Source: Pseudomonadota bacterium (GTDB lineage: Bacteria; Pseudomonadota; Alphaproteobacteria; Rhizobiales; Hyphomicrobiaceae). From it: a stretch of DNA of 39,382 bases. The position numbers and the translations under genes were made by a program. The stretch covers positions 1-39,382 of the forward strand of contig JAEXXM010000069.1 of NCBI GenBank assembly GCA_023405815.1, given 5' to 3'. Below the pieces are notes generated by a model. The model made no database searches. It was not told the DNA's origin and saw only the letters and a program-made list of their open reading frames with translations. Below, one piece after another: positions 1 through 8,282 of the stretch; the first letter of the stretch is position 1, and every line of letters starts with the position of its first letter.

Positions 1-128
1 TTCATCAGGTGGGCGCGCGAAATGCCGTACGCTTCGGCCATCTCCTCTATGGTAACGAGGCGGTCACCGGCCGCGTGCGTGAACATGAGCATGCGCAGGG
101 AGTAGTCGGAGAACAGGGTAAGGCGCAT
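1..128 (-). CDS. nsrR: NsrR-like Rrf2-family repressor, partial
   Basis: Only the first 42 residues are present; the gene runs off the left edge from an ATG at 128. The start MRLTLFSDYSLRML and the segment VTIEEMAEAYGISRAHLM are the winged-helix DNA-binding part of the Rrf2 family and closely resemble NsrR, the nitric-oxide-sensing [Fe-S] repressor. An AAGGAG ribosome binding site lies 7 nt before the ATG. The cysteine ligands of the cluster would lie beyond the edge, so NO sensing cannot be confirmed. The gene follows a decayed nnrS on the same strand with a gap of 16 nt, which fits the usual NsrR-NnrS pairing in NO defence and denitrification control. Another Rrf2 regulator is possible but less likely. 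Confidence 0.8.
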   Translation of the reverse strand, partial: MRLTLFSDYSLRMLMFTHAAGDRLVTIEEMAEAYGISRAHLM

Positions 129-144
129 GGTTCGCGCTCCTTGG

Positions 145-1278
145 CTAGTGGCCGGATCGCAGCCGCGGCTTGGTCAGCATGGGCCAGTAGACAACGGCAA
201 ATGTACCGTAAGCAAGGACCCAACCGGCCGCTGCAAGATGGAGCATCGGCATGCGCGCGATATCGAATCCGGCAAGGAGGCGCGCGACGACGGCGACCAA
301 TATCGCGGCGTAGAGCGCGGCCGTTGCAGTGCTGGCGGTCAACTCGCGGCCCGAGTGCCCGAGGCTGGCGCGCGTCATAACCGCGAGCGTCATCAGGGCG
401 ATTGCTCCGACGGTCCAGCCGTGAACGGCGGCGCTCGGCAGCAGAACGTCGGGAGCAATGATCGAGAGCGCGACGAGAAAGAAGCCGATCGGGACGAACG
501 CGTAACCCACGTGCAGCACCAGTACGAGCACTTCCGGCGAGGTGCGGTCGCCGGCCCAGCGGGCAAGGCGGCCGGCATGCAGCGCGCCGGCGATGATGAG
601 CGCAAAGGCAGTGAAGGTGGCGAGTGGTGCCGCAACCCAGGCAACAAGAGCCACGGCGCCGACCAGAATCGTGATGCCGTCATAGCGGCTGAAGGGAACG
701 GGCCAGGCGCCCCTGCTCTTGGCGCACCAGCGAATTGCGCGTGAAGCCCGGGATGATGCGTCCGCCTATCAGCGATATCAGCAGCACTGCCGCGGCGATG
801 CCGATGCGTGTGCCGTAACCGTTGCCGCTTGAGGATATCGCCTCGAGCTAGAAGACGGCGTTTCCAATGAACAGAAGCGTCACGAGAGCGAGGACGCGCA
901 GGTTCCTGATGTTGTTTCCCGCGATGATCTCGCGCGCAATGACCGCGATCAGGGCCAGGAGAAAGCTGAGGTCGATCGCCGCTGCAAAGCCGATGCCGAT
1001 CAGTCCCGATGTAAGCACGGCGACACGGCCGGCGGCCCAGAGCACAAACAAAGCAAGCAGCGGCGCGCCGAGAATCGGCAACCTGCCCGTCCAGTTCGGG
1101 ACAGCGGTCAGCAGAAATCCAGCGACGACGGCGGGCAGAAATCCGTAGAGAAGCTCGTGCGCATGCCACTCGAGCGGGCTCAGCGCCATCGGGATAGTCA
1201 GCGCGCCCTCGAGCATCGGAAGCCACAGCGCGACAATAAGCGCAGCCCATAGGCTGGCGCCAAGAAAGAGGCGCAGCC
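145..1278 (-). pseudogene. nnrS: nnrS pseudogene (heme-copper membrane protein of NO response)
   Basis: Three pieces in different frames together read as NnrS, a polytopic heme/copper membrane protein that relieves nitric oxide stress. The first piece contains the hallmark SPLEWHAHELLYGFLPAV and the following segment TAVPNWTGRLP. It stops at a TAG at 848-850, where a histidine or similar codon is expected after GNAVF; the same frame then continues (LEAISSSGNGYGTRIG) until an extra G near 700-704 shifts it. The last 170 residues, rich in membrane helices, are read in the new frame down to 145. The N-terminus (around 1216-1352) is also disturbed: an in-frame stop at 1313-1315 and no credible start. 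The neighbouring nsrR start is intact. Sequencing error could explain one lesion but hardly all three. Confidence 0.8.
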
Positions 1279-1393
1279 TGCGGCTTGGCTTTGGCGGCGG
1301 CCTTATTGGTCACCCTTTTCGTCGATTCTCCCTCGACGACGAGCGGCGGCAACTCGGTTGCGCTTTGCGCCGATGCCGTTTGCGAAGCCGTCG

Positions 1394-1651
1394 CTAGGCG
1401 AGGGCGATCGCAAGAGCTGATGCGGAAGTGGCGAGAGGCTTCGAACGGACGAGGAGCGTCGCAATGCTCCCTTCGGACGCATAGCCGTTCCCGGCCGAGA
1501 CAGACTTCGATTTCACTGCATCCCCCCGCTCGACCTCGAGTGCCCAGGTCTCGGCGTCGCGCCGGCGGAGAAACGTGTCAGCCGCGTAGCGGCCCTTGCG
1601 GCGAACTTGGGCACGCCAGCATCCCCACTCCAGTCTTGCGAAGGTGGCCAT
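1394..1651 (-). pseudogene. Tyrosine integrase, N-terminal fragment
   Basis: The protein starts MATFARLEWGCWRAQVRRKG and goes on with RYAADTFLRRRDAETWALEVE, the arm-type DNA-binding (AP2-like) N-terminal domain of phage and island tyrosine recombinases. After about residue 50 the similarity ends, and the frame stops at residue 85 without the core-binding or catalytic domains (no R..HxxR..Y). It is therefore a stub. It is transcribed leftward, with its start about 150 bp from the dusA-like sequence at 1802, the usual place for the integrase of a dusA-targeted island. A GTGTGCACT sequence overlaps its start region. The rest of the gene has been deleted or replaced by the nnrS region. Confidence 0.7.
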
Positions 1652-1652
1652 C

Positions 1653-1889
1653 GTGTGCACTCACTCGCCGCGCGTGCGAATCCTGCGCAGTGACACGCAG
1701 AATTCGCGGGACGTTCCGTGAAAATGAGTGCACACGCGGGCCCTCACGTTCACGTTTTGCCCTTCGAGAGTTCGTAAAAATACGTGAAAAATCAACCGCA
1801 TAGGTTCTGCGTTGCGCCCATGATGGACTGGAGAGAAAACTCATTTCCTTCAGTTGGTTAGATGTCAGTGTGTGCAAGACGTGTGCACT
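1653..1889. other. Repeated GTGTGCACT sites (possible integrase arm sites)
   Basis: The 9-mer GTGTGCACT occurs at 1653-1661 (+), inverted at 1727-1735, and again at 1881-1889 (+), with a near copy GTGTGCAAG at 1870-1878. A further exact copy lies at 10210-10218, close to the second dusA repeat. The copies sit on both sides of the dusA-like core at 1802-1831, as expected for arm-type binding sites of a tyrosine integrase. The role is inferred from position and repetition only. Confidence 0.4.
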
Positions 1890-1933
1890 GGCAAAAGTGT
1901 AGTTCCAAATGTTTCCGTGCAGATGCGGGAGAG
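1802..1933 (+). repeat. dusA 5'-end fragment / att-like direct repeat, copy 1
   Basis: This 132-bp stretch aligns without gaps to 10401-10532 at roughly three quarters identity by eye; the first 30 bp and the stretch 1912-1921 are nearly identical. The first 30 bp encode RFCVAPMMDW, the N-terminal signature of tRNA-dihydrouridine synthase A, preceded by a possible start at 1783 (GTGAAAAATCAACCG). The frame stops at 1858-1860, so only about 25 codons of dusA are present. dusA is an established insertion site of tyrosine-integrase islands, whose att core is this part of the gene. Because the downstream 100 bp is also shared with copy 2, it is probably the left end of an element rather than dusA. 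Confidence 0.7.
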
Positions 1934-2240
1934 TAGACATGCTCATGCCGCCGAAGAGATGTAACCATCTCTCCGGACCTAGTTGCTTGATGTCTGATTG
2001 CGAGCTGCCGCTTCCACCGACCAAAAAGCGTTGTCTGCCACCGCCACCTCAACGCTTCGGGTTTGCCCACGGGGAGCAAGCAGGCTCGCGGGGCGCGCGA
2101 TCGCTCTGCTAGGCGGTGGCGTTCCACGCCGAAGTATGTTGGAGGAGGCAGTCGGTTCGCAGTCGCAGTGACGCTACGAGCGAATGAGGTTGGGCCAGAG
2201 TTCCAGATGCTCCGGCGATAGTCGCCCGAGGAACGCGCAA
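1934..2240. other. Non-coding stretch inside the island left end
   Basis: No convincing gene is visible between the att-like repeat and the start of the zinc-ribbon gene. A promoter for that gene is expected here, but no clear -35/-10 pair was recognised. Confidence 0.4.
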
Positions 2241-3209
2241 ATGACAGACAGCGTGACTCCACACCTGCTTCACAACGCGATCACATCTATCCAGCTTGGG
2301 ATCGAGGATTACAAATCCAATGATCCGCGGCGCACCATCAGCGCAGTCCGGAACTTCTATGCCGGCGTTCTGCTGCTCGGGAAGCAGTGCTTGCTGGACG
2401 AAGTACCCGATGCCGAGCCGATGGAGGTTTTGGCCACCAGCTTCAAGCCGGAGCCCGATGATGCAGGCGCCGTAGTCATTGTTCCGAAAGGCTATCGGAC
2501 CATTGACCTCGGCGAATTGCGCGAGCGGTTCAAGGATTTCGGACTAGATTGGCCCAAGGGCGATATCAATCCTTTGCAGCGTCTCCGCAATGAGTTCGAG
2601 CACTTCCATTCCTCTGCACAGGATACCACCATCCGCCAGGTCATCGCCTCCTGCTTTCCCCTGGTTGCCGGCTTCTTCGAGATCCTCGATAAGAATCCCG
2701 CGCAGCAGCTTGGTGTTGCCTGGGAGACCATGCTTGAAGAAGAGAAGTTTTTCGCCGCTCAGAAGGCCGCGTGCTATGCGTCGCTCGCGGCCTTGCCGTG
2801 GCACGCCGGGCTGAAGGATATTGAGCTGGCGTGCCCGGACTGTGGGTCAGCACTGCTCTACCAAAATGACGCAAACAATTCAGATCCATCATCGATCGAG
2901 GGCAAATGCAAAGCATGCGATGCCAAGATCGACGCTGAGCGCTTCGTTGAAATCGTTGTGGAAGCCATTCACGGCGGCGATGACTTGCTTGCCGCGAAGG
3001 ACGGCGGCGAGCCGATCATCAATGACTGTCCAGACTGCGGACAGCCGGCCTATGTGCAGAATGGTGAGATCGATTTCTGCTATTTCTGCGGCGAGAGTGC
3101 CGCGAGCGAATGCGCCCGCTGTGGGAGCCCGATGTCGGTCAATGATGTCTCGGTGAACTCACCGAGCTTTTGTTCCTACTGCGATCACATGATGCACAAG
3201 GACGACTAG
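2241..3209 (+). CDS. HEPN-motif protein with C-terminal zinc ribbons
   Basis: A 322-residue cytoplasmic protein. The N-terminal ~170 residues are helical and contain RLRNEFEH, in which R116-N117-x3-H121 matches the R-polar-x(3-5)-H motif of catalytic HEPN ribonucleases. The C-terminal part has zinc-ribbon cysteine pairs: CPDC (198-201) with CKAC (223-226), CPDC (263-266) with CYFC (280-283), then CARC (291-294) with CSYC (311-314). HEPN domains with an intact motif are common RNase toxins in defence systems; zinc ribbons could bind RNA or partner proteins. I do not recognise a named family. The ATG at 2241 is chosen because GAGGAA precedes it and the N-terminus fits a helix; an in-frame start at 2184 would add an unlikely leader. 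It is the first gene inside the dusA-flanked island, followed by a 370-bp gap. Confidence 0.75.
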   Translation: MTDSVTPHLLHNAITSIQLGIEDYKSNDPRRTISAVRNFYAGVLLLGKQCLLDEVPDAEPMEVLATSFKPEPDDAGAVVIVPKGYRTIDLGELRERFKDFGLDWPKGDINPLQRLRNEFEHFHSSAQDTTIRQVIASCFPLVAGFFEILDKNPAQQLGVAWETMLEEEKFFAAQKAACYASLAALPWHAGLKDIELACPDCGSALLYQNDANNSDPSSIEGKCKACDAKIDAERFVEIVVEAIHGGDDLLAAKDGGEPIINDCPDCGQPAYVQNGEIDFCYFCGESAASECARCGSPMSVNDVSVNSPSFCSYCDHMMHKDD

Positions 3210-3579
3210 AGTAAGCCCTGTTGTGCCGGCGCCAAGGTATTGCTTGCTGTGCATTGATCGCGCCCGGTGACGGAATGATGAGACTTCACGCTGCCTGCTC
3301 TACGCAGCGATTAGCAAGGCGATGGACCGCCTAATTTGTGGTGCCCAGGAATAACCCGAGCCCCTTGCTGGAGGTCTATGCCTAACTGCATGATGACTGT
3401 CTTGGCGAGAGGTTGTGAGTGCGAAAGGGTCTGCCGGTTGACGGGCAGCCGCGCCGGGCTAAACGCATCGATATGTTGAGAAAACCAAGCGAGTCACGAG
3501 AACCGCCTGGACGTCCAAGCCCACACGCTCGCGGAAAGATGACCATACCGGACTCGTCGCCTCAGAGCGGTGCTGCAGC
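3210..3579. other. Intergenic region, no gene recognised
   Basis: About 370 bp between two rightward genes. No coding sequence, strong hairpin or repeat was found. It probably holds the promoter of the gene starting at 3580. Confidence 0.4.
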
Positions 3580-4932
3580 ATGCAACGGATAGAGAAGCTT
3601 CGTTTCAAGGCCCTCGCAGGATACGCGCAGGACCCGCGCGCGCTTCTCATTGGTGAAGAGCTCCAGTGGTTTGAACACGCTGGCGGGAAAGTCCTTGGCG
3701 CGGTGATCCGTGACCGTACCGACGGCGACTACGCAGGGATGGTGTTCGCCCGCGACGAGCTCCTGCAGTATCGCTGGACGGATATGACAACATTCGAGCG
3801 CAGCCAGAGGTGGGCACAAGCTCGGTTGCGGCCCTTGCTTGAACAAGCTGCGGTGGCCCCAGATGAGACCCACTTTCAAGGCCACCAGCACAAAGTGCCT
3901 GTGGACTTCTTCACTCCTGTTGTCGCCGCAGACCGCCTACATTCCGATTTCAAGAACCTCATCGAATTGGAAGGTTTCTCCCCCGCCCGAGGCATCATCG
4001 AACCTATGATGCGTTGGTACGATGATGTTGATGGCAACTTCGTCGAGCAATTTCAGACAACCGCCTTTGATGCGCGGCTTTGGGAGCTATATCTGTTCGC
4101 GACGTTAGTCGAACTCGGCTTCGCCGTGGATCGTAGCGAGCCCGCGCCCGATTTCGTGGCTTGGAGTCTAGGCGGCGAAGTCGCTATCGAAGCCGTCACG
4201 GTCAACCCGACGCGTGATAGTGGAGGATTGGTCATTGAGCCGCCGCCCCTCGACACTGCAGAGCGACGTGTGTCCTACCTGAAGGAATACATGCCAATCA
4301 AGTTTGGCAGCGCCCTGTATTCCAAGTTTGTGCGGGACTACTGGGCCCTTGCGCACGTCAGAGGAAAGCCATTCGCGCTTGCCATAGAGGATTTCTCGTC
4401 ACCCGGCTCGCTCGTGATGACGCGGTCAGCGCTTCAGCTCTACCTCTATGGGTATGACTATGATCGCGTCGAGGAAGACGAAAAAGTGGTGATGAAGCCA
4501 AGGCGGGTGACGTCTCACCGCTGGCAGAGCAAGGAAATCCCTTCGGGGTTCTTCTTCTTGGCGGGCGCCGAGAACGTGAGCGCAGTAATTTTCAGCAACA
4601 GTGGAACGATCGGGAAGTTCGCCCGTATGGGCCAAATCGCAGGTTTCGGCTCCCGCAGAGTCGGGATGATTCGGGAAGGGTTTGCATACGATCCAAATTC
4701 TGACGCAGCTGTACCGCTGCCGTTTAGGCGGGCGGTCGGCGATGGATATGAGGAAGCGTGGATCGAAGGGCTGGAAGTCTATCACAATCCGCGCGCGGTA
4801 GCACCTCTTGATCCAGGCCTCTTCCCCGGCGCGGCCCATATGCGACTTCAGCAAGATGGACAGATCGCCGTTATAGCACCGGCCTGGCATCCCCTAAGTT
4901 CAAAGACGCTTATCGGCACACCGAGCGAATAG
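3580..4932 (+). CDS. Unknown 450-residue island protein with PD-(D/E)xK-like segment
   Basis: A soluble protein without signal peptide or membrane segments. The N-terminal half contains FERSQRWAQARLRPLLEQA, and similar proteins occur on proteobacterial genomic islands, but no function is known to me. Residues around 155-210 (FDARLWELYLFATLVELGF, then EPAPDFVAW, then EVAIEAVTV) have the layout of a PD-(D/E)xK nuclease core: a helix with Glu, then PD, a beta hairpin and (I)E-x-x. The final Lys of E-x-K is replaced by Val, so it could be a divergent or inactive nuclease fold; this is inference. The gene lies alone between the zinc-ribbon gene and the convergent fic gene, with a perfect hairpin after its stop. 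Confidence 0.7.
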   Translation: MQRIEKLRFKALAGYAQDPRALLIGEELQWFEHAGGKVLGAVIRDRTDGDYAGMVFARDELLQYRWTDMTTFERSQRWAQARLRPLLEQAAVAPDETHFQGHQHKVPVDFFTPVVAADRLHSDFKNLIELEGFSPARGIIEPMMRWYDDVDGNFVEQFQTTAFDARLWELYLFATLVELGFAVDRSEPAPDFVAWSLGGEVAIEAVTVNPTRDSGGLVIEPPPLDTAERRVSYLKEYMPIKFGSALYSKFVRDYWALAHVRGKPFALAIEDFSSPGSLVMTRSALQLYLYGYDYDRVEEDEKVVMKPRRVTSHRWQSKEIPSGFFFLAGAENVSAVIFSNSGTIGKFARMGQIAGFGSRRVGMIREGFAYDPNSDAAVPLPFRRAVGDGYEEAWIEGLEVYHNPRAVAPLDPGLFPGAAHMRLQQDGQIAVIAPAWHPLSSKTLIGTPSE

Positions 4933-4972
4933 TCAGTGATGGTTGTCGAAGTCCTCCTCCATGTCGCGCTCT

Positions 4973-4997
4973 CTCTCGCGCGCTTTTCGCGCGAGAG
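4973..4997. terminator. Bidirectional hairpin between convergent genes
   Basis: CTCTCGCGCG (4973-4982) and CGCGCGAGAG (4988-4997) form a perfect 10-bp stem with a CTTTT loop, 40 bp after the stop of the 450-residue protein and 60 bp after the end of the convergent fic gene. No long T tract follows on either side. Confidence 0.6.
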
Positions 4998-5059
4998 GCT
5001 CGTCGACAAGCGGTCCGCAATCTAAATGGCCCCAACGTACGGCCCATCCGCGTGAGCGG

Positions 5060-6184
5060 TTAGCGAGACAACTCTTCGAGCGTGGCGAGGCGATAGCTCG
5101 TGCTGCGGCCGCCTCCCGGGTTCTGAACCAGGATGCCGCGCGCCACCAGCTCTCGGATATCTCGGAGAGCCGTGTCTGAGGACGCCTTGGCGATCTTCGC
5201 GTATTTCGATGTTGTGAGATGGCCCTGAAACCCGTCGATCAGTCTATTGATCATAGCGCGCTGGCGCTCATTGACGGGTTGCCGGTTGATGAACTCCCAT
5301 AGCCTAGCCTTGGTATTGACGGCAGTGAGAGCCTCCTCGGCGCGCCCAAGGGCGCGGTCGAGGCACGCAAGGAACCATGCAAGCCAAGCCGTAACGTCGA
5401 GGGTACCGCGCTGCTGCGTTTCGAGCTGCTCGTAATAGTCGCGCCTCTCCGCTTCGATCTGCGAGGACATGCTGTAGAAGCGATTCTTCGTCTGGTCCGC
5501 TCGGGCAAGCGCCATGTCGGCAATCGCGCGCGCGATGCGGCCGTTGCCATCCTCGAACGGGTGGATGGTGACGAACCAAAGATGCGCGAGCCCGGCTTTG
5601 AGAACCGGATCGAGCGCATGGTCTTGATTGAACCAGTCCAAGAAGCGGCGCATCTCGTCATCGAGCCTCTCGGCCGAAGGCGCTTCGAAGTGGACGCGCT
5701 CGCGTCCATAGGGTCCTGAGACGACCTGCATCGGTCCCGCCTCCAGCGGGCGCCAAGCGCCGACGGCGATGCGATGCATCCCGCTGCGGCCGGTTGGAAA
5801 GAGCGCCGCATGCCATCCGAACAGACGCTCGGTCGTGAGTGGCAACTGATAGTTCTGGGTGGCGTCGAGCATCATCTCGACGATGCCGTCGACATCGCGG
5901 CCCACGGGGATATAGCCGCCGACATCGATGCCGAGACGCCGGGCGATGGAGGAACGCACTTCGTCTGCATTCAGATTTTCTCCCTCGATGGCAGACGACT
6001 TCACAACGTCGGCGGTGAGGGTGCGCAGGGTAGCTTCGGTCTGCAAGGCGAAGCCCAGGGCCTCCATGCGGCCGAGCAGCCGGCCCTGTCGGTGCCGCGC
6101 CTCTGCGAGCGGCTTCGCAAGGGCCTGAGCATCCCAGGTGAAGTTGGGCCAGTCCGCGTTCTCGTGAATATAGGGCATAATCAC
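5060..6184 (-). CDS. fic: Fic family protein, class II, with C-terminal winged helix
   Basis: A 374-residue Fic protein. The catalytic loop HPFEDGNGR (208-216) is complete, with His208 as the base and the Asn and Arg that hold ATP, so it should transfer AMP from ATP to a hydroxyl of a target protein. SSAIEG (63-68) matches the inhibitory helix motif (S/T)xxxE(G/N), which, placed before the Fic core, marks class II self-inhibited enzymes. The first 45 residues resemble the Fic N-terminal domain of this group; residues 300-370 look like a winged helix, so it may bind DNA. Translation may start at GTG 6184 or at ATG 6178 (MPYIHE); AGGAGG lies just upstream and fits the latter better. It diverges from the QueC-like operon across an operator-like region. 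Confidence 0.92.
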   Translation of the reverse strand: MIMPYIHENADWPNFTWDAQALAKPLAEARHRQGRLLGRMEALGFALQTEATLRTLTADVVKSSAIEGENLNADEVRSSIARRLGIDVGGYIPVGRDVDGIVEMMLDATQNYQLPLTTERLFGWHAALFPTGRSGMHRIAVGAWRPLEAGPMQVVSGPYGRERVHFEAPSAERLDDEMRRFLDWFNQDHALDPVLKAGLAHLWFVTIHPFEDGNGRIARAIADMALARADQTKNRFYSMSSQIEAERRDYYEQLETQQRGTLDVTAWLAWFLACLDRALGRAEEALTAVNTKARLWEFINRQPVNERQRAMINRLIDGFQGHLTTSKYAKIAKASSDTALRDIRELVARGILVQNPGGGRSTSYRLATLEELSR

Positions 6185-6193
6185 CGCACCTCC

Positions 6194-6253
6194 TGCGGCG
6201 ATTATGGCAGCTTATCGCCGCAAGCGCAACAAATACCGCATAATATGCGGCGA
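6194..6253. promoter_or_regulatory. Operator-like octamer repeats in the fic/operon divergent region
   Basis: TGCGGCGA occurs at 6194-6201 (+), inverted at 6215-6222, and again at 6246-6253 (+). Two dyads result: GCGGCGAT/ATCGCCGC with an 11-bp spacer (6195-6202, 6214-6221) and CCGCAT-AAT-ATGCGG (6236-6250). The first overlaps the fic ribosome binding site. They could be bound by the Fic winged helix or by the XRE protein of the divergent operon. Confidence 0.5.
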
Positions 6254-6293
6254 ATAGAAGAGCTAAACGCCGCGCGGAAGGCCAAGTTGACAT

Positions 6294-6323
6294 TGTCAGA
6301 TAATACATGGTACGAATCTGACA
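6294..6323. promoter_or_regulatory. Inverted repeat over the promoter/start of the four-gene operon
   Basis: TGTCAGAT (6294-6301) and ATCTGACA (6316-6323) are perfect inverted arms with a 14-bp spacer. They overlap a TTGACA -35-like hexamer (6288-6293) and end 15 bp before the chosen ATG at 6338. This is the geometry of an operator for autorepression, for example by the XRE domain encoded two genes downstream. Confidence 0.5.
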
Positions 6324-6337
6324 TGGAGAATTCGAGC

Positions 6338-6931
6338 ATGAGCGACGGACCCTTCAAGAGCCCCTTGCCCAAGAAGTGCTGGCAGCCGGTCGCGGACCGC
6401 GCGGCCAACGAGAACTACACCGTGGCCGAGGTGCAGGAGGCGGTGCCCGCAGCCCTATCGGCGGAGTTCCGCGAATTGCCGGCAGATTTCAGAAGCAAGC
6501 TGCAGCGAATTTTGCGCGATGACAGCGCGCCTGCCCTCATCGAGCGGAACGTGATCAATGAGCTGAAAGGCATCCGCCAGGATGCGGCGGGCCATCCGGT
6601 CGCGGGTCTTCTCCTCGACTGCGTCGAGGATGCGGAGCAAAGCGGGGAAAAGGGAACGCGGGCGCTCATCGGCGGCACGGCGGCGGCGCTGGACCAGTGC
6701 TACTGGGAAAATGCCCGGTCGATTGAAGAGCATGCGCAGCGCGATCAACTCGGCAAGGCGGTGACGCAGGCGATCCGCGAGCGGCTCGAACAAGCGGCCT
6801 TACCGGAAGAGAGGCTGCAAGAGATCGCGGGGTCCCTCTGGAATCTCAGCGACACGAAAGTTGCGCGCACGGCTCCCAAGCGCGAGGGCCTCGGCGACGG
6901 CCCACCGATCCACGAGGAGAGCGATGAGTGA
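6338..6931 (+). CDS. Unknown 197-residue protein, first gene of QueC-like operon
   Basis: A charged, mostly helical cytoplasmic protein starting MSDGPFKSPLPKKCWQPVAD. I recognise no domain. The start at 6338 is chosen over an ATG at 6323 because GGAG lies 9 nt before it. Its last 8 nt overlap the QueC-like gene, so the two are translationally coupled and probably act together. In the known defence contexts of QueC-like enzymes (type IV CBASS, Qat) the enzyme works with a partner protein; this protein could be such a partner or the substrate, which is inference from position only. A longer frame opening further upstream crosses the fic start and the operator region and is not believed. Confidence 0.75.
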   Translation: MSDGPFKSPLPKKCWQPVADRAANENYTVAEVQEAVPAALSAEFRELPADFRSKLQRILRDDSAPALIERNVINELKGIRQDAAGHPVAGLLLDCVEDAEQSGEKGTRALIGGTAAALDQCYWENARSIEEHAQRDQLGKAVTQAIRERLEQAALPEERLQEIAGSLWNLSDTKVARTAPKREGLGDGPPIHEESDE

Positions 6932-8282
6932 GGAGCTGCAATTGACGCTGAGACGTGTGGATGTCGTGGAAGCAGGCGGGAGCACGCTGGAAGGCTACGA
7001 GAAGTGTGAGATCGGCAGCGCGATCGATCTCGACCCGCGCAAGCTCGCCACGTACTGCTCAGGCGAGTGGCAGCCCATCATCTATGACGCCCTCATCGTC
7101 TGCGCTGCCGCGGAATACTGCGACCGGCGCTACGAGCGGCCCGCCAGAGGCTGGGGACGGCATTTCAGCGTGCGTGTGCCTGTGCACGAGCCGGCGCGCT
7201 GGGCCGATCCTGCTGTTCATGGCTCTTTAGTCGATACGCTGGGCAAACTGACGGGCGATCGCTGGGAATTCACGTTCGCGCAGCGGGAGGGCGATTACCC
7301 GGAAATCCATCAAACCCATTTGCGCTGGCCGCACCCTTCATCGGTCATCCTGCCCTTCAGCGACGGCATGGATTCCCGGGCGGTCGCAACGCTGCTGCGC
7401 AAAGAGAACTTGGTTCTCGTGCGGCTCGGGCGCAAGCAAGTGGACCGACCCAAGGTTGAAGGGCGCAGGCTGGCCTTTACGACCGTGCCCTACGCTGTTC
7501 CGGGACGTGACTTTCCCGAGACGAGCGGCCGGTCGCGGGGCTTCAAGTTTGCGATGGTCAGCGCGCTCGCCGCTTACCTCTCGGGATCGAAACGGATCGT
7601 CGTGCCGGAAAGCGGGCAGGGGGCCTTAGGCCCCGTACTGGCGGGACACCGCTACGGTGACTATCGCTCGCATCCAATTTTTCTCCGCAAGATGGAGCGC
7701 TTCGTTCGGGCTCTGCTCGGGGCGGATGTCGAGTTTGAGTTTCCCCAGCTCTGGCGGACGAAAGGACAGACCTTGCGCGCTGCCATTGATGAGGTCAGCG
7801 ACATTGCGTGGCGCGAGACCCGCTCCTGCTGGCAGCCCAGCACGCAAATGTCCGCCAACGGCGAGAAGCGCCAGTGCGGCTATTGCGCAGCGTGCATGCT
7901 GCGCCGGCTCAGCGTCCACGCGGCCGGCGAAACTGAGGCGCTCAATACGTACATGCTCGAAGATCTTGCCGCGCCCACCCTCGAGGAAGGCTTGGCGAAA
8001 GCCTACGACCGCACCAAGAACCTTGGCGAGGCGCAGCAATCCTATGGCGTCGCCGGGCCGTTGCACCTTGACCATCTTGCCGCGCTGCAATCGTCAGCGC
8101 GCCAGGCCAAGATTCTACAGCGCCAGCTCCGGGAGCTGGCCCACGCCCTTGGTGAAAGCGTTGAAAGCGTCGAGCGAAAGGCGCGCGCGATGCTGGGCCA
8201 GCACGAAGCGGAATGGAGGGCCTTTCTGAGCTTGTTGCCGTCGACTTCCTTCATCCGCCAGCGCAGCATGAGCTTCGCATGA
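6924..8282 (+). CDS. QueC-like PP-loop enzyme (QatC-like)
   Basis: A 452-residue protein whose centre resembles QueC, the ATP-dependent synthase of 7-cyano-7-deazaguanine. FSDGMDS (145-151) is the PP-loop ATP-pyrophosphatase motif in the variant SDGxDS form, and C302 with C318-x2-C321-x2-C324 (CGYCAACMLRR) forms the QueC-type zinc site. QueC itself is about 230 residues; this protein has an extra N-terminal domain of about 140 residues and a C-terminal helical tail, the size and layout of QatC from the Qat defence system. No queuosine pathway genes are nearby, so a role in defence or protein/nucleic-acid modification is more likely than tRNA modification. It overlaps the upstream gene by 8 nt and the XRE-ImmA gene by ATGA (4 nt). 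Confidence 0.85.
   Translation: MSEELQLTLRRVDVVEAGGSTLEGYEKCEIGSAIDLDPRKLATYCSGEWQPIIYDALIVCAAAEYCDRRYERPARGWGRHFSVRVPVHEPARWADPAVHGSLVDTLGKLTGDRWEFTFAQREGDYPEIHQTHLRWPHPSSVILPFSDGMDSRAVATLLRKENLVLVRLGRKQVDRPKVEGRRLAFTTVPYAVPGRDFPETSGRSRGFKFAMVSALAAYLSGSKRIVVPESGQGALGPVLAGHRYGDYRSHPIFLRKMERFVRALLGADVEFEFPQLWRTKGQTLRAAIDEVSDIAWRETRSCWQPSTQMSANGEKRQCGYCAACMLRRLSVHAAGETEALNTYMLEDLAAPTLEEGLAKAYDRTKNLGEAQQSYGVAGPLHLDHLAALQSSARQAKILQRQLRELAHALGESVESVERKARAMLGQHEAEWRAFLSLLPSTSFIRQRSMSFA

Noticed and set aside
393..1352. Long minus-strand open frame of 319 codons
   Set aside because: Arg/Ala/Ser-rich shadow of the nnrS remnant; the known NnrS motifs lie in other frames.
5774..6337. Possible N-terminal extension of the 197-residue protein
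   Set aside because: It would run antisense through fic and across the operator region; the first 188 residues have no protein-like character and a good ribosome binding site precedes 6338.
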